The notes beneath the pieces were generated by a model, which was given only the letters and a program-made list of their open reading frames with translations, had not been told where the DNA came from and searched no databases. Both the position numbers and the translations under genes were made by a program. Below, in pieces: positions 15,992 to 23,869 of a stretch of DNA of 64,000 bases. Origin of the DNA: an uncultured Paenibacillus sp. (GTDB lineage Bacteria; Bacillota; Bacilli; Paenibacillales; Paenibacillaceae); contig CALAWP010000011.1 in assembly GCA_937895345.1 (NCBI GenBank), positions 1 through 64,000 on the forward strand, in the 5' to 3' direction. The number at the start of each line of letters is the position of its first letter. Within the stretch, counting starts at the first letter, position 1.

Positions 15992-17356
15992 TTAGATCCA
16001 ATAATCGCGAAGCAGCCGAACAAACAAGTTTGGAAACGGCAGCGTCTGCATATCTTCGGGGCCGATCCAACGATAGTGCTCCGACCCGGATACGGCCTGC
16101 CCGTCCTGCGCCTTCCGGGAATCGCCCGCTTCATCCGTACTGCCATTGCTTCCGAAAGCGGCAGCCGCCGCGTAATTCGCCCGGCGTTCCGCCGCCGCTT
16201 CGGCAACCGTTCGCCTTGCAATTGCGCCCCCTGCATCTGCAGGGTCATCATCGCCGCCGCTTGCAAAGCTTGCTAAAGCCGCCGCTTCTTCGTCTCCCAA
16301 ATCCGCTTCGAAAATTCTCATTTTCCAATGAATATGGCTGAAAATATGTTCGGCGTCCGAATGCCAGCCCGCGGGCCTGACCAGCAGCCCCGTCTCCTCC
16401 AGCACCATCCGGCCCAGCCGCTCCGCAACGTCTCCGTTTTCCATCGGACCTTCGCCCCGCATCCAATCCCGCTTGCCGGCATCGAGAAGCACATGCGGAA
16501 GCTCCCACATGCCGGCCAGCAGCCCTTGCTCCGGTCTCCGGCGCACGAGAATCTTTCCTTCCAGCTCGCCGCTTCCGCGGACGATGACGGCCGCCCGCAG
16601 CTCTTCCCGGGGAGGCTTGGCCTTCGTCTTGACGGGCAGCTCCGCTTCCCTCCCCGCCAGACGGCCGGCGCATTGCTCCATGACGGGGCAAGGAAGGCAG
16701 CCCGGCGATTTCGGCGTGCATACGAGCGCTCCCAGCTCCATCAACGCCTGGTTGAAATCGCCCGCCTCGCCTTTCGGAATGAGAGATTTCGCCAGCTTCT
16801 CGATGCCAGTGCGCGTGGCAGGCTTGGCTATGTCGTCCTCCAGGCAAAAATAGCGGGACAGCACCCGCATCACATTGCCGTCGACGGCCGGCTCCGGGCG
16901 GCCGAACGCAATGCTCATAATGGCGCCCGTCGTATAAGGGCCGACGCCCTTCAGCTTCGAAACCGCCTCCGTATCGTCGGGAATCGCGCCGCCGTGCAGC
17001 TCCATGACCATGCGGGCGCCGGCTTGCAAATTTCTGGCCCGGGAATAATACCCGAGTCCTTCCCAGCATTTCAATACTTCTTCCTCGGGCGCCTCCGCCA
17101 AAGCTTTCACCGACGGGAATTTATCCATAAACCGGTTGTAATACGGGATAACCGTATCGACGCGGGTTTGCTGCAGCATAATTTCCGAGACCCATACGCG
17201 GTAAGGGTCGCGGTTGGCGCGCCAGGGCAAATCCCGTTTGTTCGCTTTGTACCATGTCAGTAGTTCCTTGCTAAAAAAAGCGGCCTGTCCGCTGCGGCCG
17301 TCCGCCGGCGCTTCCTTGCGTCCGGTCTTGGCGGCCGCCGCACGATGCATGTTCAT
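15992..17356 (-). CDS. mutY: A/G-specific adenine DNA glycosylase MutY
   Basis: Base-excision repair enzyme that removes adenine opposite 8-oxoguanine. The HhH-GPD core has VSEIMLQQTRVDTV (catalytic Glu), LKGVGPYTTGAI (helix-hairpin-helix) and PAVDGNVMRVLSR (catalytic Asp). The 4Fe-4S loop is CTPKSPGCLPCPVMEQC (Cys-x6-Cys-x2-Cys-x5-Cys). The C-terminal NUDIX-like domain reads the 8-oxoG strand. I chose the ATG at 17356 (GGAAAGGA upstream); ATGs further upstream reach 17389. A roughly 60-residue Ala/Gly/Asp-rich insertion sits within the C-terminal domain, before the final HYRWIGPEDMQTLPFPN. Confidence 0.95.
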   Translation of the reverse strand: MNMHRAAAAKTGRKEAPADGRSGQAAFFSKELLTWYKANKRDLPWRANRDPYRVWVSEIMLQQTRVDTVIPYYNRFMDKFPSVKALAEAPEEEVLKCWEGLGYYSRARNLQAGARMVMELHGGAIPDDTEAVSKLKGVGPYTTGAIMSIAFGRPEPAVDGNVMRVLSRYFCLEDDIAKPATRTGIEKLAKSLIPKGEAGDFNQALMELGALVCTPKSPGCLPCPVMEQCAGRLAGREAELPVKTKAKPPREELRAAVIVRGSGELEGKILVRRRPEQGLLAGMWELPHVLLDAGKRDWMRGEGPMENGDVAERLGRMVLEETGLLVRPAGWHSDAEHIFSHIHWKMRIFEADLGDEEAAALASFASGGDDDPADAGGAIARRTVAEAAAERRANYAAAAAFGSNGSTDEAGDSRKAQDGQAVSGSEHYRWIGPEDMQTLPFPNLFVRLLRDYWI

Positions 17357-17377
17357 AAATTCGTTCCTTTCCATCTC

Positions 17378-17407
17378 TTGCGATTGCAAGTCTGCTATGC
17401 CTATACT
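17378..17407 (+). promoter_or_regulatory. Candidate promoter for the cytochrome c gene
   Basis: TTGCGA at 17378-17383 and TATACT at 17402-17407 are separated by 18 bases. On the opposite strand TATAAT (17412-17417 complement) could serve mutY. Confidence 0.45.
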
Positions 17408-17488
17408 CTATTATAAAGAGTTTTGCCGCAATTTCCTATGAACGGCCGTCGAATCAAGCCGAAAGACCTTGAAGGAGGATCATTGATC

Positions 17489-17848
17489 ATGACCGGCTTC
17501 CGCAAATACCGAATATACGCGGCTTTGCTGGCGGCAATGGCAGCGATAACCGCAACGGCGGGCTGCGGGAACGCCCCCCGTCCCGTCAAGGGAGAAGCGC
17601 TGCAGGACGCTCCTTCCGACATCGCCGCCGTCTACAAATCTCGCTGCGTCAGCTGCCATGGCAGCGAGCTGCAAGGAAGAATCGGCGCGCAAACGAATCT
17701 GCAGCATGTCGGCGCTCGTTTGAGCGCGGAGGAGATCGCCGGGCAGATCCGCTACGGCGAAGCCGACGGCAGCATGCCCGCCTACGAAGGCAAGCTTACG
17801 GGCGAAGAAATCGAAGGGCTCGCGCAATGGCTCGCGGCCAAAAAATAA
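17489..17848 (+). CDS. Lipoprotein c-type cytochrome (cytochrome c-550/551-like)
   Basis: Small electron carrier on the outer face of the membrane. A signal peptide ends in a lipobox with Cys26 (ATAGC) for lipid attachment. Haem is bound at CVSCH (residues 53-57), with the likely axial Met in GSMPAYEGKLT. The layout matches the small membrane-anchored cytochromes (CccB type) of Bacillus that feed terminal oxidases. The start at 17489 follows AAGGAGGATC; an in-frame upstream ATG at 17423 would destroy the signal peptide. It converges with the next minus-strand genes across a shared terminator. Confidence 0.92.
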   Translation: MTGFRKYRIYAALLAAMAAITATAGCGNAPRPVKGEALQDAPSDIAAVYKSRCVSCHGSELQGRIGAQTNLQHVGARLSAEEIAGQIRYGEADGSMPAYEGKLTGEEIEGLAQWLAAKK

Positions 17849-17867
17849 CCGGCCCTCCCGGCCGCGA

Positions 17868-17911
17868 CGAAAAAAAGCTCGAGACGCGATCAGAAGCGTC
17901 TCAAGCTTTCA
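17868..17911. terminator. Terminator between convergent genes
   Basis: Stem AGCTCGAGACGC with GCGTCTCAAGCT, followed by seven T on the minus strand. The stop codon of the 81-residue minus-strand gene (17890-17892) lies in the loop. Confidence 0.8.
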
Positions 17912-18135
17912 TTGTCTAAAGCGGACCCGTCATGGCGTCTTGGCATGCCGGCCATCCGGTAAACAGGCCCCGCAAACGTCCAGTGCGTGTGTCCCATCTG
18001 CGGATTGGAAGGGAATATGTCGCCTTGGAGCAGCAGCAGGTCGTCGCCCCAATCGTCGGAATACAGCCCGTCGCAGACGACCTGCTGGCCGGTCTTGAAA
18101 CGCCTTTTGCCGCCGTTTCTGTACAGCTCGCGCAT
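17890..18135 (-). CDS. Small protein of 81 residues, possibly YjzC-like
   Basis: Start preceded by AAGGAGC at good spacing, and a terminator overlaps its end. The stretch FKTGQQVVCDGLYSDDWGDDLLLLQGDIFPSNPQMGHTHWTFAG resembles the layout of the short Bacillus YjzC family (FKPG ... NGVY ... L..GD.FP ... WT), but similarity is by eye and weak. No TM or signal peptide. It lies 57 bases downstream of acpS and may be transcribed with it. Function unknown. Confidence 0.65.
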   Translation of the reverse strand: MRELYRNGGKRRFKTGQQVVCDGLYSDDWGDDLLLLQGDIFPSNPQMGHTHWTFAGPVYRMAGMPRRHDGSALDNESLRRF

Positions 18136-18192
18136 GCAACCGCTCCTTCCCCATACTTTTTTCCACTATTTATTCCAAGTATGGGCGAAAGG

Positions 18193-18591
18193 TTACGGCG
18201 ATATTCGTTCGGCCACCGCAAATGCGGAAGCCAGTTCCCTCTCGTGCGTAATGGTGACCCACACGCGAACGTCCCGGGGGTCGTGCCCCAAAGCCGCCCA
18301 CGCTTCCGCCGACAACGAGCACGCCGGCTTGCCGCCGTCTCCCCGGGCGATGTCAATGTCGGCAAAGCCCATCACCGAGCCGATGCCGCAGCCAAAAGCC
18401 TTGGATACCGCCTCCTTGGCGGCAAACCGTCCCGCCACGAACTGATGCAGCCTTGCCCCGCCGTAGCTTTCCGCCAGCTTGCGCTCGCCGGACGTCATAA
18501 TCCGCGCTATAAAGCGCTCGCCCGCCGGACCGTCCAGCACGGCGGCCACCCGGCGAATATCCGCCATATCATGCCCGATTCCGATAATCAT
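18193..18591 (-). CDS. acpS: Holo-[acyl-carrier-protein] synthase
   Basis: Transfers 4'-phosphopantetheine from CoA to acyl carrier protein in fatty-acid synthesis. 132 residues. The magnesium-binding Asp8 (IGHDMADIRR) and Glu60 (GRFAAKEAVSKAFG) are present, as is the final strand VTITHERELASAFAVAE. A His replaces the common Thr in GxD. The protein has normal length. Confidence 0.93.
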   Translation of the reverse strand: MIIGIGHDMADIRRVAAVLDGPAGERFIARIMTSGERKLAESYGGARLHQFVAGRFAAKEAVSKAFGCGIGSVMGFADIDIARGDGGKPACSLSAEAWAALGHDPRDVRVWVTITHERELASAFAVAERISP

Positions 18592-18643
18592 CCCTGCACC
18601 GCCTTTACTATGAAGGAGAGATTAGCAGAAGGTCCGCGTCAAG

Positions 18644-20929
18644 TCAAGAATCGGCAGCCAATTCCCGTTCGTATTCGAACGGCCTCCCGTCGGCATCGGC
18701 AAAATGCACCGTCGCGACTCCGCTGCGATAAGCTTCCTCATCCACCCAATCGCCTTCGGCGTAAAATGCGTATTTCGTAAAACCAGGAAACTCGTAAAGT
18801 TCTTTGCCCAGCTCCTGCGGTACAAGCGGCACCTCCGACGCGCTGCCGTCCGGCATCCGGATAATGACGGCAACATCTTCGGGGCCGCCGCGGCCCTCCG
18901 GCAGCCAGACATAAAGCCTGACGAGCTGTCCGCTCCCTTTGTCTGCGTCTTGAATGCGGAGCGTCATATGCGCATCCTCGCCCATGACATGCCAGTAGAA
19001 CGGCTCCCTTGCCGCCTCCGCCGCCCGATGCGGCGGCGAAGTGGAAGCCAGCCAGCCCGCAAGGACAATAAGAGCGGCGGCCGCCGCCACCTCGATGCGC
19101 AAGCCCGTGCTGAAGCCGCGCGCCGCCGCCTCGTCCGCTTGGGCCCCGGCTTGGCCGCCGCCGCGGCGGACGGCCGCTTCGATGCGCGGCATAAACGCGA
19201 ACCGGTGGACGGCGCCCAGCGCAACGATTAGCGCAAGCAGCGAGCCTTTGGCCGTCAACAGCAAGCCGTAACGGGTGCCGAGAAGCTCGCTCCAACCGTT
19301 CAGCCGCCCCGCCGCCAGCCATATGCCGCTTATCGCAACGAGGAAAATGCCGGGCAAAGCCCAAAACGAAAATCTCGCCGCCACGCGGTTCAATGCGGGC
19401 AAGCTTTCCTTCATGCCGGCCAGCAGCCATAAGGCGGTAAGCCCGCCGATCCATATGGAGGCAACCCCCATATGAACCGTATGGGCCGCTATTGCCGCCG
19501 CGGCGTTGTCAACGGCCGAATAGGCGTGGCCGGTCAGCGGGAACGTCGCGATGACGGCCGCCGCGGCCGCATATTTGAGCGGATTCGCCCAACTCGCCTC
19601 CCGCTCGGGCGCAAACGACAGCACCGTCAGCAGCAGCGCCGCCGCCGGGCGCATGACGCTCATTTGACCGAGCATCGTGTCGGTCAGCACCGTCCCGAAC
19701 GACACCGTTTCGAATTGGCCCATCAGCATGCCCACTTTGGTCCAGCCGGTAACGGCCCAGGTCAAGGCCGCGCCGACCATGACGTAACGTTCCGCCTGCA
19801 GCGAAAAGCCCGGCGGATGCGGCGTCGTTTCGTTTCTCCATAGCCCGTACCGCACGAACAACAACGCGCCTACCGCCGCGCCGGCTATCGCATCGGCGAT
19901 GCGCAGCAAGACGGCCGACAGCTCTCTGCCGGCTTGCCCGCTTCCGCTGTGACCGCCCGGCGAATGATGCTCGTGCCCGGACGGAGCCGCGCCTGCCGAT
20001 CCGTTACTGCCGTCGCCGATAACGGTGCCGGGATTATCTGGGGCAGGATCGGCATCGGGATTGCCCGGCTCTGCCGCCGACAGACCGTCATCGTTGGCGC
20101 TGCCGTCCGTATTGCCGCCGGATCCTTTCGCTTCGTCCTCCCCCGCGGCATCTTCGTCGCTGCGCAAGCCGCCGTCGGACGCGGTTTCATCGTCGTCGGC
20201 GGCAGCCGTCCGGCCGGGCGATTCCTCTTCGCCGTCTTGTCCGCTCGGCGGCGACGGCTTCGGCTCGGCCGGCTGAACGGCAACCGGCGAAGGGCTCTCG
20301 ACGGCGGACGGCGAAGCGGGAGGCGAAGCGGGCTTTGGCGATGAGGCGGCCGATGAGCCTCCTTCGCCGCTGTTGCCTCCGGCCGGACGCCCGCCGGCGC
20401 TCCCGCTTCCGTCGCCTTTGCCGCCGGCGCCGCCTTCACGGCCGGCTCCGGCCTCATCGCCCGCCTTTCCGCTGCCAGCGCCGTCGCCGCCCGGACGTCC
20501 GCCGGCGCTCGCGCCGCCGTCCAGCGACGCCGTCTCGTCCGGCTTCTCCTGCTCCAGCTTGACGCCGACCGCAAACTTGAACGAGCCGTCCGTCACATGC
20601 GTATCCAGCGACAGCACCTGCCATACGACTTTGTAAACGCCGTCGTCTAGAGCCGGCAAATCGTAGAGCAGCGTCAAGTCGCCGTCGTGGCTCAGCTTGC
20701 CCTTCACCTCGCTGCCGTCTGCCGTATTTTCTACCGTGATTTGGCTTACTTTCACGTTGATTTTTTCCGTAAATACAAGCTTGATTCGTGCGGGCGGCCG
20801 CTCCAGCTCGGCATTGGCCAGCGGCTCCGATTGATAAATATAGGCGTGCGCCGAGACGAATCCCGGCAAACACGCCCCGATTAGAAACAGCATCGCGCTC
20901 AAGGCGCATAATTTCATCCTCATGGCCAA
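18644..20929 (-). CDS. ycnJ: CopC-CopD fusion protein, copper import/resistance (YcnJ-like)
   Basis: A signal peptide is followed by a CopC domain starting at the mature N-terminus AHAYIYQSEP, whose His is a typical Cu(II) ligand; it ends with the LSLDTHVTDGSFKFAVG motif (about residues 28-125). A roughly 200-residue Gly/Ser/Pro/Asp/Glu linker follows, then about eight TM helices of a CopD domain (about 335-640) and a C-terminal extracytoplasmic domain (about 645-761). Bacillus YcnJ is a copper importer of this build. The gene follows the DUF4198-like gene by nine bases, a layout comparable to ycnI-ycnJ pairing. The long low-complexity linker is unusual. No ycnK regulator is adjacent. Confidence 0.9.
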   Translation of the reverse strand: MAMRMKLCALSAMLFLIGACLPGFVSAHAYIYQSEPLANAELERPPARIKLVFTEKINVKVSQITVENTADGSEVKGKLSHDGDLTLLYDLPALDDGVYKVVWQVLSLDTHVTDGSFKFAVGVKLEQEKPDETASLDGGASAGGRPGGDGAGSGKAGDEAGAGREGGAGGKGDGSGSAGGRPAGGNSGEGGSSAASSPKPASPPASPSAVESPSPVAVQPAEPKPSPPSGQDGEEESPGRTAAADDDETASDGGLRSDEDAAGEDEAKGSGGNTDGSANDDGLSAAEPGNPDADPAPDNPGTVIGDGSNGSAGAAPSGHEHHSPGGHSGSGQAGRELSAVLLRIADAIAGAAVGALLFVRYGLWRNETTPHPPGFSLQAERYVMVGAALTWAVTGWTKVGMLMGQFETVSFGTVLTDTMLGQMSVMRPAAALLLTVLSFAPEREASWANPLKYAAAAAVIATFPLTGHAYSAVDNAAAAIAAHTVHMGVASIWIGGLTALWLLAGMKESLPALNRVAARFSFWALPGIFLVAISGIWLAAGRLNGWSELLGTRYGLLLTAKGSLLALIVALGAVHRFAFMPRIEAAVRRGGGQAGAQADEAAARGFSTGLRIEVAAAAALIVLAGWLASTSPPHRAAEAAREPFYWHVMGEDAHMTLRIQDADKGSGQLVRLYVWLPEGRGGPEDVAVIIRMPDGSASEVPLVPQELGKELYEFPGFTKYAFYAEGDWVDEEAYRSGVATVHFADADGRPFEYERELAADS

Positions 20930-20938
20930 GCTCGTCCG

Positions 20939-22000
20939 CTACCTTGCGTAGACCGCGACAGCCGCGCGATTAGCCCCTGCCGCCGGAAAATATTCCACGT
21001 TCAGCCCGGCCGCTTCCGCCGCCGCGCGCAAGGACGTCATGCCTTCTCCCTTAAACTCCGGGTCGATATGCTCGCGAACGAAGGACGCGTCGACCATAGT
21101 CGTGCCGCTGACAAGCTTGCTTTCCGTCAAGAACAGATCGGCGTTGACGTAAAGGAGAGGAGCCGCATTCGACGGGCTGCCCGGAAGGTCGGGCGTTTCA
21201 TTTTGCACCGTGAAGGTCATGGTCGCCTCGTAATTCGTGACGCTGTATTCGCCTTCCTTGCCTTCCGCCGCGCTCGGCTTGGCCCGGACCAAATAATAGT
21301 CGGCCGCTCCCGCCTCCAGCTTGACGACGCCGTTCTTGTCCGTCACCAGCTCGACGGCTTCCGAAGTGCTTCTCCGGATGACGTCCACGCTCGTATCGGC
21401 CAGCGGCTGTCCTTTCAGCAGCAGCTGAACGGCGATTTCCTGTCCGGGATGTACGGCGGCGGGGTTGAACAGCGGGATCAGCTCCGCTCGGTCGGGACTG
21501 ACCTGCCGGGCAAAGCCTTGCAGCGCCTTGACGCGCGACGCCACGGGAATATCGGCGACCGCCGCAAACGATTTGGCGCTTCGCAGCGTCCGGCTGGCGG
21601 TCTCCCCGTGCTTGAACACGCTGTCCCCTTCCGCTGATACGATATAGGCGCCGGGCACGGCGGATTTAAACGAAGCGACGAAATAGTTGTTGACGGCCGG
21701 CTCCGTTTCCGTCGCGCTTTCCCCGGCGTAAAAGCGGGTGCCGGTAATGTCAGCTTTCACGCCTGCCGGAGTCGTCACGTACACTTTGGTCGTGTCGGGA
21801 CTCCATTGCCCGGCGATTCTGTAGCTTTTGTGATCGTTGGAATGGTTGCCCAGCATCAGCTCCACGTACGTTGTCTGGCCGGGCGCCGCGATCGGCGTAT
21901 TGGTCTGCGTCCACCCGTCATGCGCCGATGCCGGCACCGTCGCTCCTATCGCCAACACGGCGGCTATAGCAGCTCCGGCAATCGATTTCCGTAATTTCAT
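20939..22000 (-). CDS. Exported DUF4198-like protein with C-terminal stalk-like domain
   Basis: A signal peptide (to about residue 26, VPASA) precedes a beta-rich region, AHDGWTQTNTPIAAPGQTTYVELMLGNHSNDHKSY, which looks like DUF4198, found in nickel/cobalt/copper transport loci. A second Ig-like part (about 165-260) contains HPGQEIAVQLLLKGQPLADTSVDV. The last ~80 residues (LLYVNADLFLTESKLVSGTTMVDASFVREH) resemble the copper-amine-oxidase N-terminal 'stalk' domain. The mature protein starts with a His, as the neighbouring CopC domain does. GGAGG precedes the start. A metal-delivery role beside the CopC/CopD protein is inference. Confidence 0.82.
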   Translation of the reverse strand: MKLRKSIAGAAIAAVLAIGATVPASAHDGWTQTNTPIAAPGQTTYVELMLGNHSNDHKSYRIAGQWSPDTTKVYVTTPAGVKADITGTRFYAGESATETEPAVNNYFVASFKSAVPGAYIVSAEGDSVFKHGETASRTLRSAKSFAAVADIPVASRVKALQGFARQVSPDRAELIPLFNPAAVHPGQEIAVQLLLKGQPLADTSVDVIRRSTSEAVELVTDKNGVVKLEAGAADYYLVRAKPSAAEGKEGEYSVTNYEATMTFTVQNETPDLPGSPSNAAPLLYVNADLFLTESKLVSGTTMVDASFVREHIDPEFKGEGMTSLRAAAEAAGLNVEYFPAAGANRAAVAVYAR

Positions 22001-22131
22001 CGTCCATCATCCTCCACTCGAATTTGGGAATGACCTCATTGTAACCGTGCCGGACAGCCGGGCGCATGACTCGAAGGGGCTATGCAATTGTGAAACCACT
22101 GTGACATTTCATCGCGCGCGATGCGAATCAA

Positions 22132-22185
22132 GCGTAAGCGCTGACGACGTCCTTTGGAGGCGCAGCTTACGTTTCGCGTTAACCT
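22132..22185. repeat. Short dispersed palindromic repeat, copy B
   Basis: Matches copy A at 6677-6731, with the same GGAGGCGCAGCTT core and CGTTTCGCGTT tail. GCGTAAGCGCTG can pair with CAGCTTACG and neighbouring bases. Intergenic. Confidence 0.6.
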
Positions 22186-22228
22186 ATCAGCCCGGTAAAG
22201 GATGAGCCTTGTACTTTCTTATAAATGC

Positions 22229-22261
22229 AAAAAAAAGCCGCCGAACGCGAAGTTCGGCGGC
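22229..22261 (-). terminator. Terminator after nadE
   Basis: Perfect 10-bp stem GCCGCCGAAC/GTTCGGCGGC followed on the minus strand by seven T. Confidence 0.9.
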
Positions 22262-22280
22262 CGATCTCTTATAAGGGCGA

Positions 22281-23090
22281 TTAAATGCCGGGAATCGGCG
22301 ATCGCTTATGTTCCGTCTTCAAATACTGCTTCTCCAGCTTTTCCCGCACTTCCGGCGCAATCTCCTTGCCTTCGAGATAATCGCTGTTGTCGCTGTACGA
22401 GATGCCCAGCTCGCCTTCGTCCGTCTGGCCTTCCCATAAGCCGGCCGTTGGCGCTTTGTCCAGCACGCTTTGCGGGACGCCCAGCGTTGCGGCGATTTGC
22501 CGCACTTGACGTTTGTTCAGCGAGGAAAGCGGAGTAATATCGACCGCTCCGTCACCCCATTTGGTGAAAAATCCGGTCAGCGCTTCGGAAGCGTGATCGG
22601 TGCCCACGACGAGCAAATTCAAGTCGAACGCCAGGGCGTATTGCATGACCATGCGCGTTCTGGCCTTTACGTTGCCTTTGCCGCCCCGGCTAAGGTGGCG
22701 GGGCATGCCCAGCTTCTTGAAGCCGTGCTCGACTTCAAGCGCGATTTCGTCCACGGCATCCTCGATGTTCGTTTCGACCGTATATTTCAAGCCGAAAGCT
22801 TCCGCCACCGCGTAGCTGTCCGCGATATCCGCCTGCTCGCCGTACGGCTGGAAGACGCCGAGCGTCATATAGGCCTTGCCCGTCTCGGCGGCAAGCTCAT
22901 CCGTGGCGCGCTTGCACAGCCCCGCGGCTACGGCGCTGTCAATTCCGCCGCTGATGGCAATGAGCAAGCCGGTCGTGCCCGAATCGATCACATACCGTTT
23001 AAGAAAATCGACCCGCCGGCGAATCTCCTCGTCCGGATCGATCGCCGGCTTCACGCCGAGCCGTTCGATAATTTGCCGCTGCAAGCTCAT
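22281..23090 (-). CDS. nadE: Ammonia-dependent NAD+ synthetase
   Basis: Last step of NAD synthesis: amidation of nicotinic acid adenine dinucleotide with ATP and ammonia. The N-type P-loop is ISGGIDSAVAAGL (the SGGxDS motif); GKGNVKARTRMVMQYALA, LVVGTDHASEALTGFFTKWGDGAVDITPL and DKAPTAGLWEGQTDEGELGISY are all family hallmarks. There is no glutaminase domain, so ammonia is the donor. The start at 23090 follows an AGAGG; the frame is open to 23111, overlapping the bacilliredoxin stop. It is probably co-transcribed with that gene, 14 bases away. Confidence 0.96.
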   Translation of the reverse strand: MSLQRQIIERLGVKPAIDPDEEIRRRVDFLKRYVIDSGTTGLLIAISGGIDSAVAAGLCKRATDELAAETGKAYMTLGVFQPYGEQADIADSYAVAEAFGLKYTVETNIEDAVDEIALEVEHGFKKLGMPRHLSRGGKGNVKARTRMVMQYALAFDLNLLVVGTDHASEALTGFFTKWGDGAVDITPLSSLNKRQVRQIAATLGVPQSVLDKAPTAGLWEGQTDEGELGISYSDNSDYLEGKEIAPEVREKLEKQYLKTEHKRSPIPGI

Positions 23091-23104
23091 CTGTTGCGGG
23101 CCTC

Positions 23105-23536
23105 TTAGCAATATTTATCGAACGCTTCCGTCAAGTCGGCGGCGATTTCCGCGGCGGAACGGTTCTCGATTTGGTGACGTTCGATAAAATGGACCAGCTC
23201 GCCGTCCTTCATCAGGGCGATCGAAGGGGACGACGGCGGGTACGGCGCGAAATATTCGCGGGCTTTGGCCGTCGCTTCCTTGTCCTGGCCGGCAAATACG
23301 GTAAACAAATGATCCGGCGTCTTGCTGTGGTTCAACGCTTGCGCCACGCCGGGACGGCATTGGCCCGCCGCGCAGCCGCATACGGAGTTGATGACGACAA
23401 GCGCCGTTCCGGCAGCCCCCGGCAAATGCTCTTCTACCTCTTCGGGCGTACGCAGCTCTTGAATGCCCAGGCGAGTAAGCTCGTCGCGCATCGGCTGCAC
23501 CATATCCAGCATATATCTCTCAAATGACATAGACAT
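23105..23536 (-). CDS. BrxA/BrxB-family bacilliredoxin
   Basis: A 143-residue thioredoxin-fold protein of the YphP/YqiW (BrxA/BrxB) family, which removes bacillithiol from oxidised protein thiols. The active-site Cys53-Gly-Cys55 in VCGCAAGQCRPG is intact. Conserved NSVCGCAAG, LFTVFAGQDKEAT and YPPSSPSIALMKDGELVHFIERHQIEN segments are present. The start at 23536 follows AAAGGAG. A good sigma-A promoter precedes it. It implies a bacillithiol-using organism. Confidence 0.95.
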   Translation of the reverse strand: MSMSFERYMLDMVQPMRDELTRLGIQELRTPEEVEEHLPGAAGTALVVINSVCGCAAGQCRPGVAQALNHSKTPDHLFTVFAGQDKEATAKAREYFAPYPPSSPSIALMKDGELVHFIERHQIENRSAAEIAADLTEAFDKYC

Positions 23537-23572
23537 CGTAACACACTCCTTTATTGCTTCATTGTAGTTACT

Positions 23573-23602
23573 ATTATAACGTTCGTTCCGAAAATAAAGC
23601 AA
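23573..23602 (-). promoter_or_regulatory. Sigma-A promoter for the bacilliredoxin-nadE operon
   Basis: Minus-strand TTGCTT and TATAAT separated by 18 bases, about 35 bases before the start codon. Confidence 0.65.
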
Positions 23603-23626
23603 CCGGAGCTTGACGCTCCGGCCACG
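23603..23626 (-). terminator. Weak terminator after the kinase / small-protein genes
   Basis: Stem CCGGAGC/GCTCCGG with loop TTGAC; the minus-strand continuation is T-rich (TTGCTTTATTTT). It directly abuts the next promoter. Confidence 0.5.
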
Positions 23627-23664
23627 TAAATCATGTGCCGTTCGAGCCTCTGCCCGCCCGCCGG

Positions 23665-23808
23665 TTATACGGACGGACGGTTCGGCCCGGACAGCTTTTT
23701 GTCGTATCCGCTGGACGTTTCGTCCGCCGCCGCTTTGGCCCGGACGTTGCCCGCTTCCTGACGCTGCTGCTCCTTCGAGCTGCCTTCTCCCGCTTGCTGC
23801 TGCGACAT
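23665..23808 (-). CDS. Small hydrophilic protein of 47 residues
   Basis: Starts MSQQQAGEGSSKEQQRQ and ends GYDKKLSGPNRPSV. It is highly polar, without Cys or a hydrophobic core. AAAGGA lies about ten bases before the ATG. Composition and size recall minor small acid-soluble spore proteins, and it lies directly downstream of a sporulation-type kinase, but I cannot assign a family. The frame continues upstream to 23910 into the kinase gene without a better start. Confidence 0.55.
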   Translation of the reverse strand: MSQQQAGEGSSKEQQRQEAGNVRAKAAADETSSGYDKKLSGPNRPSV

Positions 23809-23869
23809 TCCAGCCACATCCTTTCCTCGTGGATGCAAAAGGCCGCAGGCCGACTGGCCCCGCCTTCTC

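Noticed and set aside
22132..22146. cre-like GCGTAAGCGCTGACG
   Set aside because: It lies inside the dispersed palindromic repeat and matches only the core of the consensus; more likely chance.
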